Assembly (NCBI GenBank): GCA_907163375.1
Contig: CAJQUW010011283.1
Location: 62,001 to 126,000 of the forward strand
Length of the DNA stretch: 64,000 nucleotides
Reading direction: 5' to 3'
Origin: Prostheceraeus crozeri
Lineage: Eukaryota; Platyhelminthes; Polycladida; Euryleptidae
Positions 52,916 to 64,000 of this stretch are shown piece after piece (the stretch's first letter is position 1; the number at the start of each line of letters is the position of its first letter). The notes under the pieces are model-generated. The model ran no database searches, was not told the origin of the DNA, and worked only from the letters and a program-made list of their open reading frames with translations. The translations under genes were made by a program, and so were the position numbers.

Positions 52916-54094
52916 CTGAAATGAGAATTAGAGGTAATTTCTGATATGCTTTCAGATTTTCTGTTTCATACTTCACGGAGCGATAAACCAAGAGTTTCAG
53001 GACTCTACATCATTACATCACATGACATGCGTGTTTGACTCAAAATTTAAAGCACGAAATAGGCGGGGATTGTCGAGATCGATGAGAGAACAAGGATGGT
53101 CCATTTGGGGGCTAGTGTGTACCGGTACATATTGGGCAGTCTGAGAACAACCGAAGGAGCATGGAATCTGCAAGCCGAACAGCACCTGTGCAGTGGGTTG
53201 AGCTTCTTCCCGCGCATGCGCTTCTTGTTATTGTTAATATACAGATTGTCACACAACATCAGTAAAACAACAATTCTTAAGTTGTAACGTCAGTCGTCTT
53301 GCAAGTTACAGAGCCTCAAACATCGCAAAATCCCATTTGTTTCTGTAGATCCATGTACTTTCGAGTTTCACATACTAATAGCACAAATAACATAATATTC
53401 AAACCTGATCCAACATGAATCTGAAATCTCAAAATGAAATTTGTCATTTCTAGGATTATGATTGCACTTTCATGGCAGAATAGTTCATCATTGGGCAGAA
53501 ATACGACATTTGTCTATACCGTTAGCTTGACCGATTTGCTGCTATAGATAATGAAAACGTCATGACAACTGATGTTACTGTCGCAGCTAAACAAGCAGTC
53601 TCTCCTGATCGCAAAAATGATATTCACAGAATTTATTGTAGGCGCAACACATTTTGATTCTTCATAAGATCTAGCAACATTTACACAGATCGGTGTCTGA
53701 CCAGCAGTTGAAATTGTCATCAACAAACAGCTATTGTCCATTGTAGTCACACCAACTTGCACAAAGCGTTAACGGTATCTGGAGCAGGCGATTTTTATCG
53801 TTTTCAAAAACTGTTCATAACAATAAAAGTATTTCTGCAATTTTTTTGGTCAAGCAGATCTATATGATGCTGTAACCACAACATTCTACATAATTTTTAG
53901 TACTCTAAATGGCAACTTGAAATTTGAACGTAAATAATGTCTTTTCATGCATTACTACATTTTTCTATCTTTGTGTCTCGTTCTAATGGCTTATTCGCTG
54001 TAAAGACAATGTTATGAGACATCCCGAATGAAATCTTTCGAATGATGATAACTTCGAATGGTCTACATGCAGATAAATGTAGGCCTGTACTATA
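52916..54094. other. Non-coding stretch (probably intron)
   Basis: No exon with both splice sites and recognisable content was found. Short frames near 53,047-53,287 and 53,514-53,762 have no motif. It may be an upstream intron of the lectin-like gene. Confidence 0.45.
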
Positions 54095-55513
54095 CAAGGT
54101 GGCGCACGAGTGTAATAGCAGTGAACGAGTGAAAGACGCTCTTCTTAATTGGAAGGTCATAGAAATTCAGTTTGAGAATGGGCAATGGTGCAAATGGGTA
54201 AACTTGTATTTATTTAGCGCATGTGTTCAAATTGCTCGCTATTTATATCAATGCATTCCTGACAACGGGATGCAAAACCTCTGCAAATTTAGAAATACAA
54301 GTCTATGTTGAGGTTGGCAAACAATTGAGCGATACATTGTCGAAAGTCGGCGATATTTTGGGTCTTCTTGAAATCACATCATCTTTAATAATTCCCAACT
54401 AAAATCCATAGGCGTCAATTCTGGTGAACTTGATGGGTATCCAATGGCTCCACGCCTACATATCCATCTGTTCGGTAAGCACTGATCAAGGTATACACGA
54501 ACTGCTCTGGCGAAATGAGGTGGTGCACTATCATACATAAAAAATATCCATATATCGTGTCGGTTCCTCAAGTGAGGAATAATAGCTGTTTGCAGTCGAT
54601 CTAGATAATTTTGTCCATTTACTATACATTCGAAAATTCTGGTCCACCGATTGCACTTGAAGATATCCTGGCCCATGCTGTAAAACCAGGTTGGCTCAGC
54701 TGTGATTTTAGTTTTTTTATAAGGATTCACTCTGTCCCAATAAACACAGTTATGTCAATTTACTACACCAGATAATCTAACTGTGCTTCGTCAATCCAAA
54801 TTATCAAATGCAAGAACTCAGGATTGTTGCGACATTCATTAATTAACAAACAATGCGCAAAATTGTAGGCGCCCATCGATATCGTCTTCTAATAAGCCAT
54901 GCACCAAATGTAGTCTGTAGCTCATGTAAAATTCTTTGCAGCGATCTTCGGCCTATTCCCAATTCATTACTGCGACGTTGTTGATAATTTCGGAGTTTCA
55001 ACAACAGATTGCGCTACCAAATTTTGATTATTTTCTGTGTTTACAGTTGCTTGGTGCTTCCATGATAGGTCAGAAATTTGTCCGTTTTCCTCAAATTTAT
55101 CCCTTAAGTTATAAATAGCCTGACGTGATGGTGGATCAGAGTCAAATCCTGCACTCCATGAATCAATCACACGTTGTGCGTTTTCATGTTTCCAACAATA
55201 TTTCAAGATTAATTTTCTTTCTTCAAAAGTCAGTGTGCGCTGCGGCATGACTGAAAAAGCATGAAGTGAATCCGTAATTCGTCAGACAGTCTAAGTTAGA
55301 CGGGTAGTTTGCAGCGATCTTTGTATAGCTAAGCTGACGTGTTATTTTGACTCATATGCGAAGCCTAACTGGTAGAAGTGATTCCTGCAAATGATCGGTA
55401 AAGACTCTCAGCTGCCTCTGTGCAAAGCACAGACAACCAACTTAGTAAGAAGAATAATCAATGCATCCGATTTAGAGGGTACTTTGGTGTTAATACACTC
55501 ATGCGCCACCCCG
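54095..55513 (-). mobile_element. mariner-like transposon
   Basis: Inverted ends of about 23 bases, GGTGGCGCA(C/T)GAGTGTA at their core, are flanked by TA on both sides (54,093-54,094 and 55,514-55,515). The element is 1.4 kb and codes a broken transposase on the minus strand. It lies in the probable intron region and shares nothing with the Tc1 copy at 10.4 kb. Confidence 0.85.
54374..55248 (-). pseudogene. mariner-like transposase, broken
   Basis: From the ATG at 55,248, a helix-turn-helix domain reads LTFEERKLILKYCW, then PPSRQAIYNLRDKFEENG. Shifts and stops fill 54,735-54,965. The C-terminal catalytic part (54,374-54,730) reads FMYDSAPPHFARAVRVYL with the second Asp, RWICRRGAIGYPSSSPELTPMDF and the third acidic position, in the usual 'D-x-A-P-x-H ... 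S-P-(D/E)-L-T-P-x-D' order. This form is common in arthropods and other invertebrates. It is inactive. Confidence 0.78.
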
Positions 55514-55515
55514 TA

Positions 55516-58308
55516 TATGCATATTATATGCGCACGTACATTAAATGTACAATGTACAATGCAATTAAAGTCTGTCAAGCGATGCACAATTACATCGCTG
55601 CAGAGAATGACAGAGAGACGATTCAAATTTGTTGGGAGTCAAAGTGTGTGGAGGGCTCGGAGTTCCAATCTTCAAAAATAACCACACAATTGTATTACAA
55701 GTCGATGCGTCGCCTATCAACAAATAGAAAAGGCGAGAAGAAAAAGGGGAGCGAGTCTGTGACGCGCACGGCAAGGCCAGACACACGGAGACCTTGACAT
55801 ACGCACGCAACACGCAAACTACACTCGCACCAAAAGGTCAGACAAACATTACGTCAAACCAAGCTACACTCAAACAAGGCAAGGAACAGAATTTGGAAGG
55901 AAAAATACAGAAAAGATAAGCATCAAACATGCACCTCAGAGATAAACTACAAACGATAAGCAAACACAAAAAATTAAAATTTCGAAGTTGCTCGAAACAT
56001 CCTCCCGCCAGCAATAGTTAGCACTCTAAGACGACAGACAGCTAACTTAGTTATAGGTCTGCGGGCAGAGGTTTGGCCAGAAACTATCCGCTATTTGGGT
56101 CAAACCACGAGTTGGTTGCACCGAAGTAGAATTTCAAATCAGTTTTTGACGAATTGCGCCGATGACCATGATATGATATATAGTCCAAAGTTCAGACCCA
56201 TGCTATCTAAAGAGCTTAAATGTGTCTGTATAGATGACAAAGGGTAGTCTAAAAACTATTGTATAAGTTTCAATTATGCCCCAATTTTATGAGCTGTGTG
56301 CTTCAACGCATTTTGTACATGAAAATGACAATATTAAGTTGAAAAATCGTTTCTGATGCTAGATGATTTCACGTTAGTCAATGTATCTGAAAGACAACTT
56401 TCTGTCAAAGTTAGTTATGACTCTTGAGAAAATATTAAATTTCTATATTAGAATGTCCGAAATATAGAATGTACCGAAAATACAGAATAAGTTTTTTCCG
56501 TCGGAGACGAGAATGACTAGCCAGTTTATGCTACCAAAGATTATCGACTTTCCATGAATGTTAATCACTGTGATAATCAACTAAGTTATTCTAAATCCAG
56601 TAGTTAGTTATTCTAATCCTTGTAGATAATAAATTTAATGTCTGTTGCGAGCGTTACCATGACATATACTTAGTGAATTTAATCTCGATCTCGATTATCA
56701 ATCTCGAGAATCAGTATTTATCAAATACCGACATCTCGAGATCTCTAATTCGATATTGCAAGCAGGCCCATATCAGATTGTGCCAATTATTCAGAAAGTG
56801 CAATTAATTTCAGACAACTGCAATTTACTGTACAGTAGTCTAATTGTTGGCCTAATTGCAATTATCTAGTTTTATTTGTTATTGAAATTAAGATAGCAGT
56901 ACCAATCTGAAGTATATTTGTCATTCATTAATGCGCCCAATCCTTTATTTAAGTTGTTTAAATAAAATTACACAGGCAGAATATATCATGTGCAGACATT
57001 AATTCAGGTCAAAGCGAGGCCTGGTCTTGTAGGCCTAATCACAAGGACAAAAGCGGGGGGGTAAGTATATGTACAAGGACTAGAAAAGCTCCATTTCCTG
57101 TCCTAAGTCAGAGAAAGATTCGTTGAGGTAAGGGAAGTTTCTTCCTCAAATGACAAAAGCTTGTTCATAATTCTATGGCTATAGCTACCCAAGATATAGT
57201 ACTCTCCGATGTTGAAGTTCATCTTACATTATGCTTAACTTCTGTGTTATGATTCCGTGAGAAATAAAATGTTTGATGTGCTGTTTCTAAACTAGTCGTT
57301 CAAGGAAAGGCCCCGCCGGAAGCTAGGAGCTGGCTCGTCCAAGAAGAAGGTCGTTGGGACATAGGTATTTTCCGTCGTTGGGGTCATTGTTCATTGTACC
57401 GAGCGGACGCTGATTGATTATGTTTGCACATTCTAGCAATACTGTATATAACTCTGAATGTGTCAGTTTCTGTTCACCGATTGCAATCTTTAATGCTCTC
57501 CGAGGTATTATAAAATGCGGGCGTGAATGACAGTGATAGTTGCATGTGAGTCAACGTTAACCCATTAATAGCTAAAAGTCGCGTTTGCGATGTTCAACAT
57601 TTTTGTAGTTTCTACACAAGTCTAGACACATTTCAATCTTGATCACTACATATTCTTTTATAGTGAAAATAAGCGTTATAATGATTGAACTAGTTTTTTC
57701 GAAATCACTGTGTAGTATGAGACACATTGACGTTTTCTCATCTTGTATAGCTTTTACAATCGTAAGTGTTCGGACTGAAGGTAAATTCAATTAAATCGAA
57801 AACTATTATCGTCATTGATGAATGCTAGCCAGGAAGTCTTTGTCTATTACCTATGATTCATGACATTATGTTTTTTTGAAAATCAAATATTTTATTTAGC
57901 CACATCGAACAGTTTGTTGTCACGTTGCAATTGCGACGGTTAGCAGAGTAGCGCATAATGGATATCAACAACCTGAACGTCGTAGTGTGCGGTCGCATGA
58001 TTTGGCTCTCCGGTGACATTGTCTTCTCTTGCTTGTTGGATATCTTGCATGAACTGTGTTTGTGGTGATTTTTACATAGTTGGAATCTCCTTGGAGTCGT
58101 CTATTGTCCTCTGGTCTTCGATTGTCGTCGATTGTGCCCACTTCTTGTGAAATTTGGCAGTATTCGCTGATTGTTCCAAAAAGCTCCCTTCATCTGCGTC
58201 TCTTGACCTTCTTTAAATCGTGAGTACTATTTACCGGTCGCCTGTGTCCATACAACACGTCTGAAGGCAACCATTGTTGTAAGTGCACTGACTTCTTGAT
58301 AATCAATT
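55516..58308. other. Non-coding stretch
   Basis: No recognisable gene is seen. A possible 3'-terminal exon (57,296-57,364) reads a basic, Lys/Arg-rich tail after an AG and ends at TAG, but lacks a good pyrimidine tract. The 300 bases before 58,309 are probably the 5' leader of the LINE that follows. An AT-rich part near 56,600-56,760 contains CTCGAGA palindromic strings. Confidence 0.4.
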
Positions 58309-59029
58309 ATGTCCACTGCTGACGAAATATTAGCTTTGTCCGATTCCGATCTAATGAATCGCAAGGGAAGTATCACGAAGCAGAATCTGATCGATGCCTT
58401 TATTCAGCTACGAAAGCAATATTCTACTTCGAATACGAGTAGTTCCATTTATGAATTTATTTCAGTTCTGGATGCAAAATTAGACGAGAAATTAATTCCG
58501 TTGTGTGAAAACATCACACGAATTAATGATAAGCTGACTGTTTGTGAAGCTAGATATAATGCATTGAAAAAGGAAGTTGATTCATTACAAATGTTCAATT
58601 CTAGCATAAACCAGGACCTGCCTGATATGATCTTCGATGAAGTTGCAAATCGAAAAATGAGAGAAAATAATATAGTGATATATGGAGTTACTGAAAAGGC
58701 TCACGGTTCATTGGAGGAAAGGAAAGCATGACAGAGACACATTCGATGACATAGTGCGAGAACTGGACTTAGACCTGTCTGAGATTGATGTCAAGTCCAT
58801 GCACCCGCTTGGGAGGTCGAACTCCGCTCGTAATCGCTTACTTCTTATCAAACTAGATGACAGAGAGTCGAAAATGAAAATTTTAAAGAAATCACGAGCT
58901 CTGCGCAGCGTACATAGATATTCATCAGTATATGTCAATCATGATCTGACTTCGTATCAACAGGAACAACGAAAGAACCTTCTGACTGAGTGTCGAAGAA
59001 GGAAAGCTGCTGGTGAAGATGTGACTTGA
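58309..59029 (+). pseudogene. LINE ORF1-like protein, frameshifted
   Basis: The ATG at 58,309 opens a frame with a helical, coiled-coil middle (LDEKLIPLCENITRINDKLTVCEARYNAL) and MRENNIVIYGV, the start of an RRM-like fold. A shift near 58,700 leads to DLDLSEIDVKSMHPLGR, NRLLLIKLDD and KMKILKKSRALR, the RRM/C-terminal part of LINE ORF1 proteins, which bind RNA as trimers. It ends at TGA near 59,029. The endonuclease frame follows directly, as in two-ORF LINEs. Confidence 0.75.
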
Positions 59030-59053
59030 AAGATCGAGCATCCCACATTTTCA

Positions 59054-59398
59054 TTGAATGTTTTATCCAGGAGTGTAAATTATCCATCATTATTTTTAGC
59101 TTACGCCCAGTCTATGTTGCCAAAGTTTGGAGAATTATGCGCTGTTGCCAACGCTATTCAACCTAATATAATTGTAATATGTGAGTCTTGGTTGTCTGAT
59201 AATGTTGAAAGTAATCGAGTTTCTCTGCCCATGTATCATGATCCTCACCGTAATGATCGCCAAGATGGTCGAAGAGGGGGAGGAGTTTGTGTCTATGTAC
59301 ACAACTTCTTATCCTGTAGTCGCCTGATTCCTCCTATTTCTTCTCAATATCACCTAGAGGATGTATGGATCATATTTCCTCCACTCAAATTGCTGTGA
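59054..59398 (+). pseudogene. LINE ORF2 endonuclease, truncated
   Basis: The frame reads IIVICESWLSDN, then RGGGVCVYVHN, the 'E-(S/T)-W-L' and 'R-G-G-G-V' marks of LINE endonucleases, and stops at 59,398. The GDFN, SDH and reverse transcriptase parts are missing, because the ~320-bp repeat array begins here. The copy is thus cut off inside the endonuclease. Confidence 0.72.
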
Positions 59399-59399
59399 A

Positions 59400-60400
59400 A
59401 CCGTTCCCTACCCCCCCCCTCCAGAAGGAAGGAAGGAGGTATTGAGAGGCAAGGGGTGGAATCTCTGAAGACGGCAGAGTAAAAAAAGGCGGGTTTTGGT
59501 CATTTTGAAATGAAAAAGGTCATTTTTCGGCATGAAGGAGGCCTCGGATGGGAAAACGGAGTTCAGATTCGGAATCTACGTGAAAGTTTGGGTTAGGAAG
59601 GTTGTTTCCAGCTCAATCGGAGAGAAAACATTTTGAGACGTCCCCCCTTCTCTGGAACGAGACTTCCAACTTTGGTTCTAGAGATCGTAGAAAGTCGTGC
59701 AATAGCTCATTTGAAAGCTAAGAGTGAGACAAATGCAGTGGAAAGCTCATTTTGGTCTTATTTTCCTGGCTTTTATGAGGAAAATGGCAGGAAAACGTCA
59801 GAGTAGGAAAAGGCCGGTTTTGGATGTTTTGGGATGAGAAAGTCCATTTTACGACATGAAGGAGTACTTGGATGGGAAAACGGAGGGCAAATTCGGACTT
59901 TGTGGCCAATTTTGGGTCTAGGGACTTGTTTCCAGCTCATTCGGAGAGAAAAAGTTCTGACTGCCCTCCCTTCCGGAACGAGACTTCCAACTTTGGTTCC
60001 AGAGACCGTAGAAAGTCGTGCAATAGCTCGTTTGAAAGCTAAGAGTGAGACTAATTCAGTGGAAGAAACGGCTTGCTCATCTCTGCCTTCCTCTGGATGT
60101 AAGGCATCATTGAACATTTGGCAAATTTGCGAAAAACAAAGAGTTAGAATTTTATGAAAATGTCTGTAGCCGCTAAACGAAGCCTCGGATGGGAAAACGG
60201 AGGGCAAATTCGGACTTTTTGGCTAATTTTCGGTCCAGAGGACTTGTTTCCAGCTCAATCGGAGAGAAAAAGCTCTGACCTCCCCCCTTCTCTGGAACGA
60301 GACTTTGGTTCTAGAGATCGTAGAAAGTCGTGCAATAGCTCATTTGAAAGCTGAGAGTGAGACAATTAAAAGAGAGCATGTTTAATATCGAGAGAGTCGA
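59400..60400. repeat. ~320-bp tandem repeat, array 2 (inverted relative to array 1)
   Basis: Three units recur, with GTCGTGCAATAGCTC near 59,692, 60,014 and 60,336 and GATGGGAAAACGGAG near 59,546, 59,871 and 60,187, giving a ~322-base period. Their reverse complement matches the units at 24,985-25,700 (TTTGAAAGCTAAGA, CCAACTTTGG). It directly follows a truncated LINE, as array 1 does on the opposite strand. Confidence 0.85.
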
Positions 60401-61740
60401 GGGATGTCTTAAATGAAAGGTGAGAGCGAGAAAACGTGACTGTCAAAATTTGAAGTAAATCGGAGCACTAGAACCGGAGATAGACGTGTTTAAAGATTTG
60501 GATGATGGATATTGCGTCATCAGCTGATCGCCACAAACTATATAAGCTATATATAGAACCGAGAGAGGCTTGTCATTAAGACGAGAGCGATTGTCGAAGG
60601 TAGGTCGTCTTTCTGAAGCCCTGATGATAGCATCGGACATTCCAAATTTCAGGTTTCCGCAGGAAAACGACTTACAAAATTTCATGGCTGATATCAGCAA
60701 AGGCGTCAGACATAAAGGTTCGCCAGGAGATGGCCTTCGTCTCCAGGCCATAAAAGACTCCAAAACTTTAAAGGCTTGTAACTTTGCTTTTACAAGTCCG
60801 TTTGACTTGTTTAAAAAAAGATTCGATCGCTATTGATCAGACCTACATTGACAGACTACTTATAAAATTTCGTAAGTAGTGCTAAAAAGTTGAAAAACTT
60901 AAATTCACTAGTTTTGGAGATTTTCTGGGGTTTTCGACCCTGCAGAAGTCAACGAAAGGATTTGTCACGATGTCTGAGCCAGTCTTCTAATGATACAAGC
61001 AGCTTTTCACTGAAAGCGAGGAAGACACGGAGAGTTTTGCTGCAATATTCCACTGACAGTGCTTTCCTTCGGGACGGCGGATGATGCCGTAGTGATAAGT
61101 GTGGAAAGGGAGTGTGTCATATTTTAGACCGAAACCACTGGGGCAACTCATGTCTCATGTTGGGCATTTGACACAGTTCTCAAAGTAGCACTTTGAACGC
61201 CAATCTGATGAGTCTTAGCTATCTTGTCATGGGTGGCATCTAAACATCTCCATTGCAAAACGCTTGTAAATAACGGCTTGCTATCAAGCTGATCAAAGCA
61301 GCGACTTGGGATGTTTCCTCATGTAAATAACTCCACCGGTTTTCATGTATGGCTATCAAGTCATTGACGGTGCAAGTTACGGAGATTTTCGGTGTCATAC
61401 TTCCTGTTGGTGGGCGTTCTTTCGAGACAGTGGTGAAGTCCGTGTCGATGAGTCCTGCACGGGACGTTGGTAATTGTAATCCTTGTAAAACCTCTCTGCG
61501 TCATGTTTCCAAGTCGTTGCCCTTCGTCTCAACGTTGTACTCTGACCGGCAGGGTGTCATTTAGCTATCTGCCACAGGTTACCTCATAAAATCTCCATTG
61601 CACTTGTCTCCGAATAGTTGGCCATACATGTGAGAATGAACCATGAATTTTGCTTGTCTCTATCACGGAGACAAAATGATAAAGGGATGAAACGGGAGGC
61701 CACCCTTCCGCAACATGAAACACATCACAGACTTCTTTCT
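60401..61740. other. Non-coding stretch
   Basis: The frames at 60,570-60,836 and 60,890-61,084 have no motif. A TATA-rich string near 60,540-60,556 is seen without an obvious gene. I see nothing further. Confidence 0.4.
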
Positions 61741-61744
61741 TCGG

Positions 61745-62370
61745 TAGTGAACAAGCTCTTGTGAGTGTAGTCAGAAAGTATATCATGTTGTACAGAAGTT
61801 TTACTGCAACACAGGTTGATGTATAGTTAGAAAGTTTGATCATGACGTCTTATGAAACACAAATGCCATAAAACTTAAGCGTTAGTGTAGTCAAATAGTT
61901 TTACCGTGACACATGTTTCAGAAAGTAAAGTTTGATCATCGAAGTTTTATTCATGAGTGTCGTCAGAAAGTGTATCATGGTTTGCATAAGCAAAGTTTAG
62001 TGTAGTCAAATAGGTTTACCGTGACACACGTTTGTGAAAGTAAAGTTTGATCATCGAAGTTTTATTCGTAAGTGTCGTCAGAAAGTGTATCATGGTTTGC
62101 AAAAGCAAAGTTTAGTGTAGTCAAATGGATTTACCACGACGCATGTTTGTGAAAGTAAAGTTTTATCATCGAAGTTCTGTTCGTGAGTGTCGTCAGAAAG
62201 TATATCATGTTGTACAAAAGTTTTACTGCAACACAGGTTGTATAGTTGCAAAGTTTGATCATGGCGTTTTATGAAACACAAATGTCATAAAATGTAAGCG
62301 TTAGTGTAGTCAAATAGTTTTTACCACAACACACGTTTGTGAAAGTAAAGTTTGATCATTGAAGTTTTAT
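61745..62370. repeat. Higher-order tandem repeat
   Basis: A ~115-base unit with GTGTAGTCAAATAG, GTGACACA(C/T)GTTT and AAAGTTTGATCATCGAAGTT blocks recurs near 61,886, 62,000, 62,115 and 62,303. A different ~90-base block (GCAACACAGGTTG ... TATGAAACACAAATG) precedes the first and is repeated at 62,220-62,290. The whole thus looks like a duplicated composite of two unit types. Confidence 0.75.
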
Positions 62371-64000
62371 GACTGACCGAACTCGTCACAGCACTAAAAA
62401 GTTTTATCAAAAAGGTTTTACTGCACAGTGTAGATTGTCTTGTTGCTTACTTTCACACTGTTAGAAAGTTTTATGTTGAGTGGAGACAGTTGCCAAATGT
62501 TCCCTTATTAGAAAATTCAAACTTCATGAATGCTAGATTGCTGAATACTTCATCAGGTTTACTAAAAGCAGTTTTCTACTGCAGTAAGACTGAGAGTTTA
62601 GAATGTTATATGAAAACAGTGTTCACCACAGCACTAGAAAGTTTTACTGCACTGTGTAGATTGTTTCACAGTGATAAAGGGTCTTATAGTAAGTACTACA
62701 GTGTTGAATGTTTTATAAAACCAGGTAAAGTCTTGTTACAGACGTTGAGTGTGTGAGAGCTAGTTCCATGACATTGAATCGCGTGTGGGTCCTAAAGTCC
62801 TAAACTCCAAAAACCAAGGGTAGGGTTTTCTACGGTTGGATTAAGGGATTTAAGGATTTAGGGTTTTATATCACATGCGTTAACCGTTCGTGTAGAATAC
62901 GTGAAGCACATCTTCGCTTAAAAGTCTAAACGCAAACGTTGAAATAAGTTTTGTAAGAAGTCTTTGACATGCTGTTGTGAAACTTAGCGAACGTTGAAAA
63001 AATTTTTATGAAATGTTTCTGCAGTCACACTCGTTAGCGTGCCAGCTTTACTAAATGTGTTGCTTGCCTTTATCAAATTGAATGCCATGAAATTGAACAT
63101 GTGTGAGATAAAAATCAACCTGCTAGATTAAGTGAAACACAAAAGTGTCACAACTATTTTACGGGAAACTTGTAAAGGAGAACTGTGTAGCGAGAACGTT
63201 TACACTCATCATAGACAGATGAACATATATTCTCACTTCAACTTTGTGACATTCAAATGAAATTCGTAAACATGAAGCTCTAGACTCCGTGGTGTAAAAA
63301 ACTTTATGACAACAACTTTATGTTGGTAAAACTTTCATAGATTGCAGTCGTGTTTAAAGCTGATATAAAAACCTGTAGAAACGCTTAAGTCTTAGATGCA
63401 GTTCAACGACTCAACCATTGAACTAACAAAATGAAGAAGTCTGTGTAGAGGTCCATAACACTCTCATCAGTAGGAAACAGCAAAGCATGTCATGTCATTG
63501 AATTATCAAGACTGAGTGACAAGTCTGTGTCAGTGGAATTATTTCATGAGTATGAAACAGCGAACATTACATTAGGACTGTCCATGAGTATTAAAGGCCA
63601 GAATCAAAGTTTGCCATTTCATGTGCTTGACAAATGAATACGTGTCTCATTTCTAAACGAATCGTGGGTTGGTAACAGAATCAACATTCAAAAACCTGCA
63701 TCAAGTGATTTTCTGTGCAGACGATGTGAAAATGGCACACGGATTGACATTTAATATTGCTTGCAATATTCAACATGCTGCCATTCAAAAGCAGCTAAAA
63801 CGTTTATCATAAAACCTATCAGTGAAACAGATGTCATATAACCCTCCTGTGCACACAAAGGTTCACGAGGAGAGACAGCCCACTCTGTCGCCTGTTTGTC
63901 GCGCCGCTCCCTCAGCAGATGGAGTAGAACACAAAGATGAATGATAACACACTCTCTGGCAATCGTTTGTCGCATTAAACGCATTGAATTTTCTATCGCA
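62371..64000. other. Non-coding stretch to window end
   Basis: No supported frame is seen. Dispersed AAAGTTTTA(T/C) strings up to about 62,720 suggest decayed copies of the preceding tandem repeat. The rest is AT-rich without recognisable features. Confidence 0.45.

Noticed and set aside
55391..55813. Overlapping frames near the right end of the mariner-like element
   Set aside because: They cross the element's terminal repeat and flank, share no motif, and are probably chance frames.
57296..57364. 3'-terminal exon coding a Lys/Arg-rich tail
   Set aside because: The frame follows an AG and ends in TAG, but the pyrimidine tract is poor and it has only 22 codons. Kept only as a remark.
59773..60354. 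Frames of 66-144 codons on both strands
   Set aside because: They lie wholly inside the ~320-bp tandem repeat and repeat with it; no protein family is seen.

Overview
The window is animal nuclear DNA from an AT-rich, repeat-dense invertebrate genome. It shows GT-AG introns, long non-coding stretches and many eukaryotic transposon families, and no bacterial operons. Frequent TAGGCCTA-like and TACATG strings would suit an echinoderm, hemichordate or mollusc, but the sequence alone does not fix the phylum. The only convincing host gene part is one internal exon of a discoidin/F-type-lectin-like domain on the minus strand at 52.7-52.9 kb.

Layout, left to right. 0-1.6 kb: a fold-back repeat and an ~80-bp tandem repeat. 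1.6-3.8 kb: a hAT transposon with an 8-bp target duplication. 3.8-10.3 kb: non-coding, with a second tandem repeat sharing an end motif with the first. 10.3-13.6 kb: a piggyBac transposase relic carrying a Tc1-type insertion. 13.9-17.0 kb: a minus-strand LINE. About 17.5 kb: a scrap of a DNA polymerase B. 18.5-21.6 kb: a plus-strand LINE, then a minisatellite. 22.7-24.8 kb: a compact minus-strand group of small frames with TATA boxes, including a two-repeat TATA-binding-protein-like gene; this looks like a viral relic. 25.0-27.1 kb: ~320-bp repeats and a LINE fragment.

27,189-50,364 is the centrepiece: a complete but decaying Maverick/Polinton (adintovirus-like) element. It has AGTAGTATAGGG termini, terminal inverted repeats of ~425-447 bp and a perfect 6-bp target duplication (ATACTT). 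It encodes the family core: major capsid protein, penton-like protein, packaging ATPase, protein-primed DNA polymerase B, adenain-like protease and integrase. The integrase lies in one frame behind a parvovirus-like phospholipase A2 domain. A second P-loop ATPase, a zinc-finger protein, a coiled-coil fibre-like protein and candidate pVI-like and pX-like minor virion proteins complete the set. In such elements the integrase inserts the linear genome, the polymerase copies it, and the capsid proteins, protease and ATPase would build and fill a particle. Here the polymerase, capsid, protease and other frames carry stops or frameshifts. The capsid gene holds a Penelope-like fragment, and the pX-like gene holds two unrelated piggyBac elements.

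50.4-64 kb: a third-family, deleted piggyBac; the host exon; a mariner-like transposon with TA duplications; the 5' part of another LINE running into an inverted copy of the ~320-bp repeat; and a higher-order tandem repeat. All element functions are read from motifs by eye; no database search was possible.
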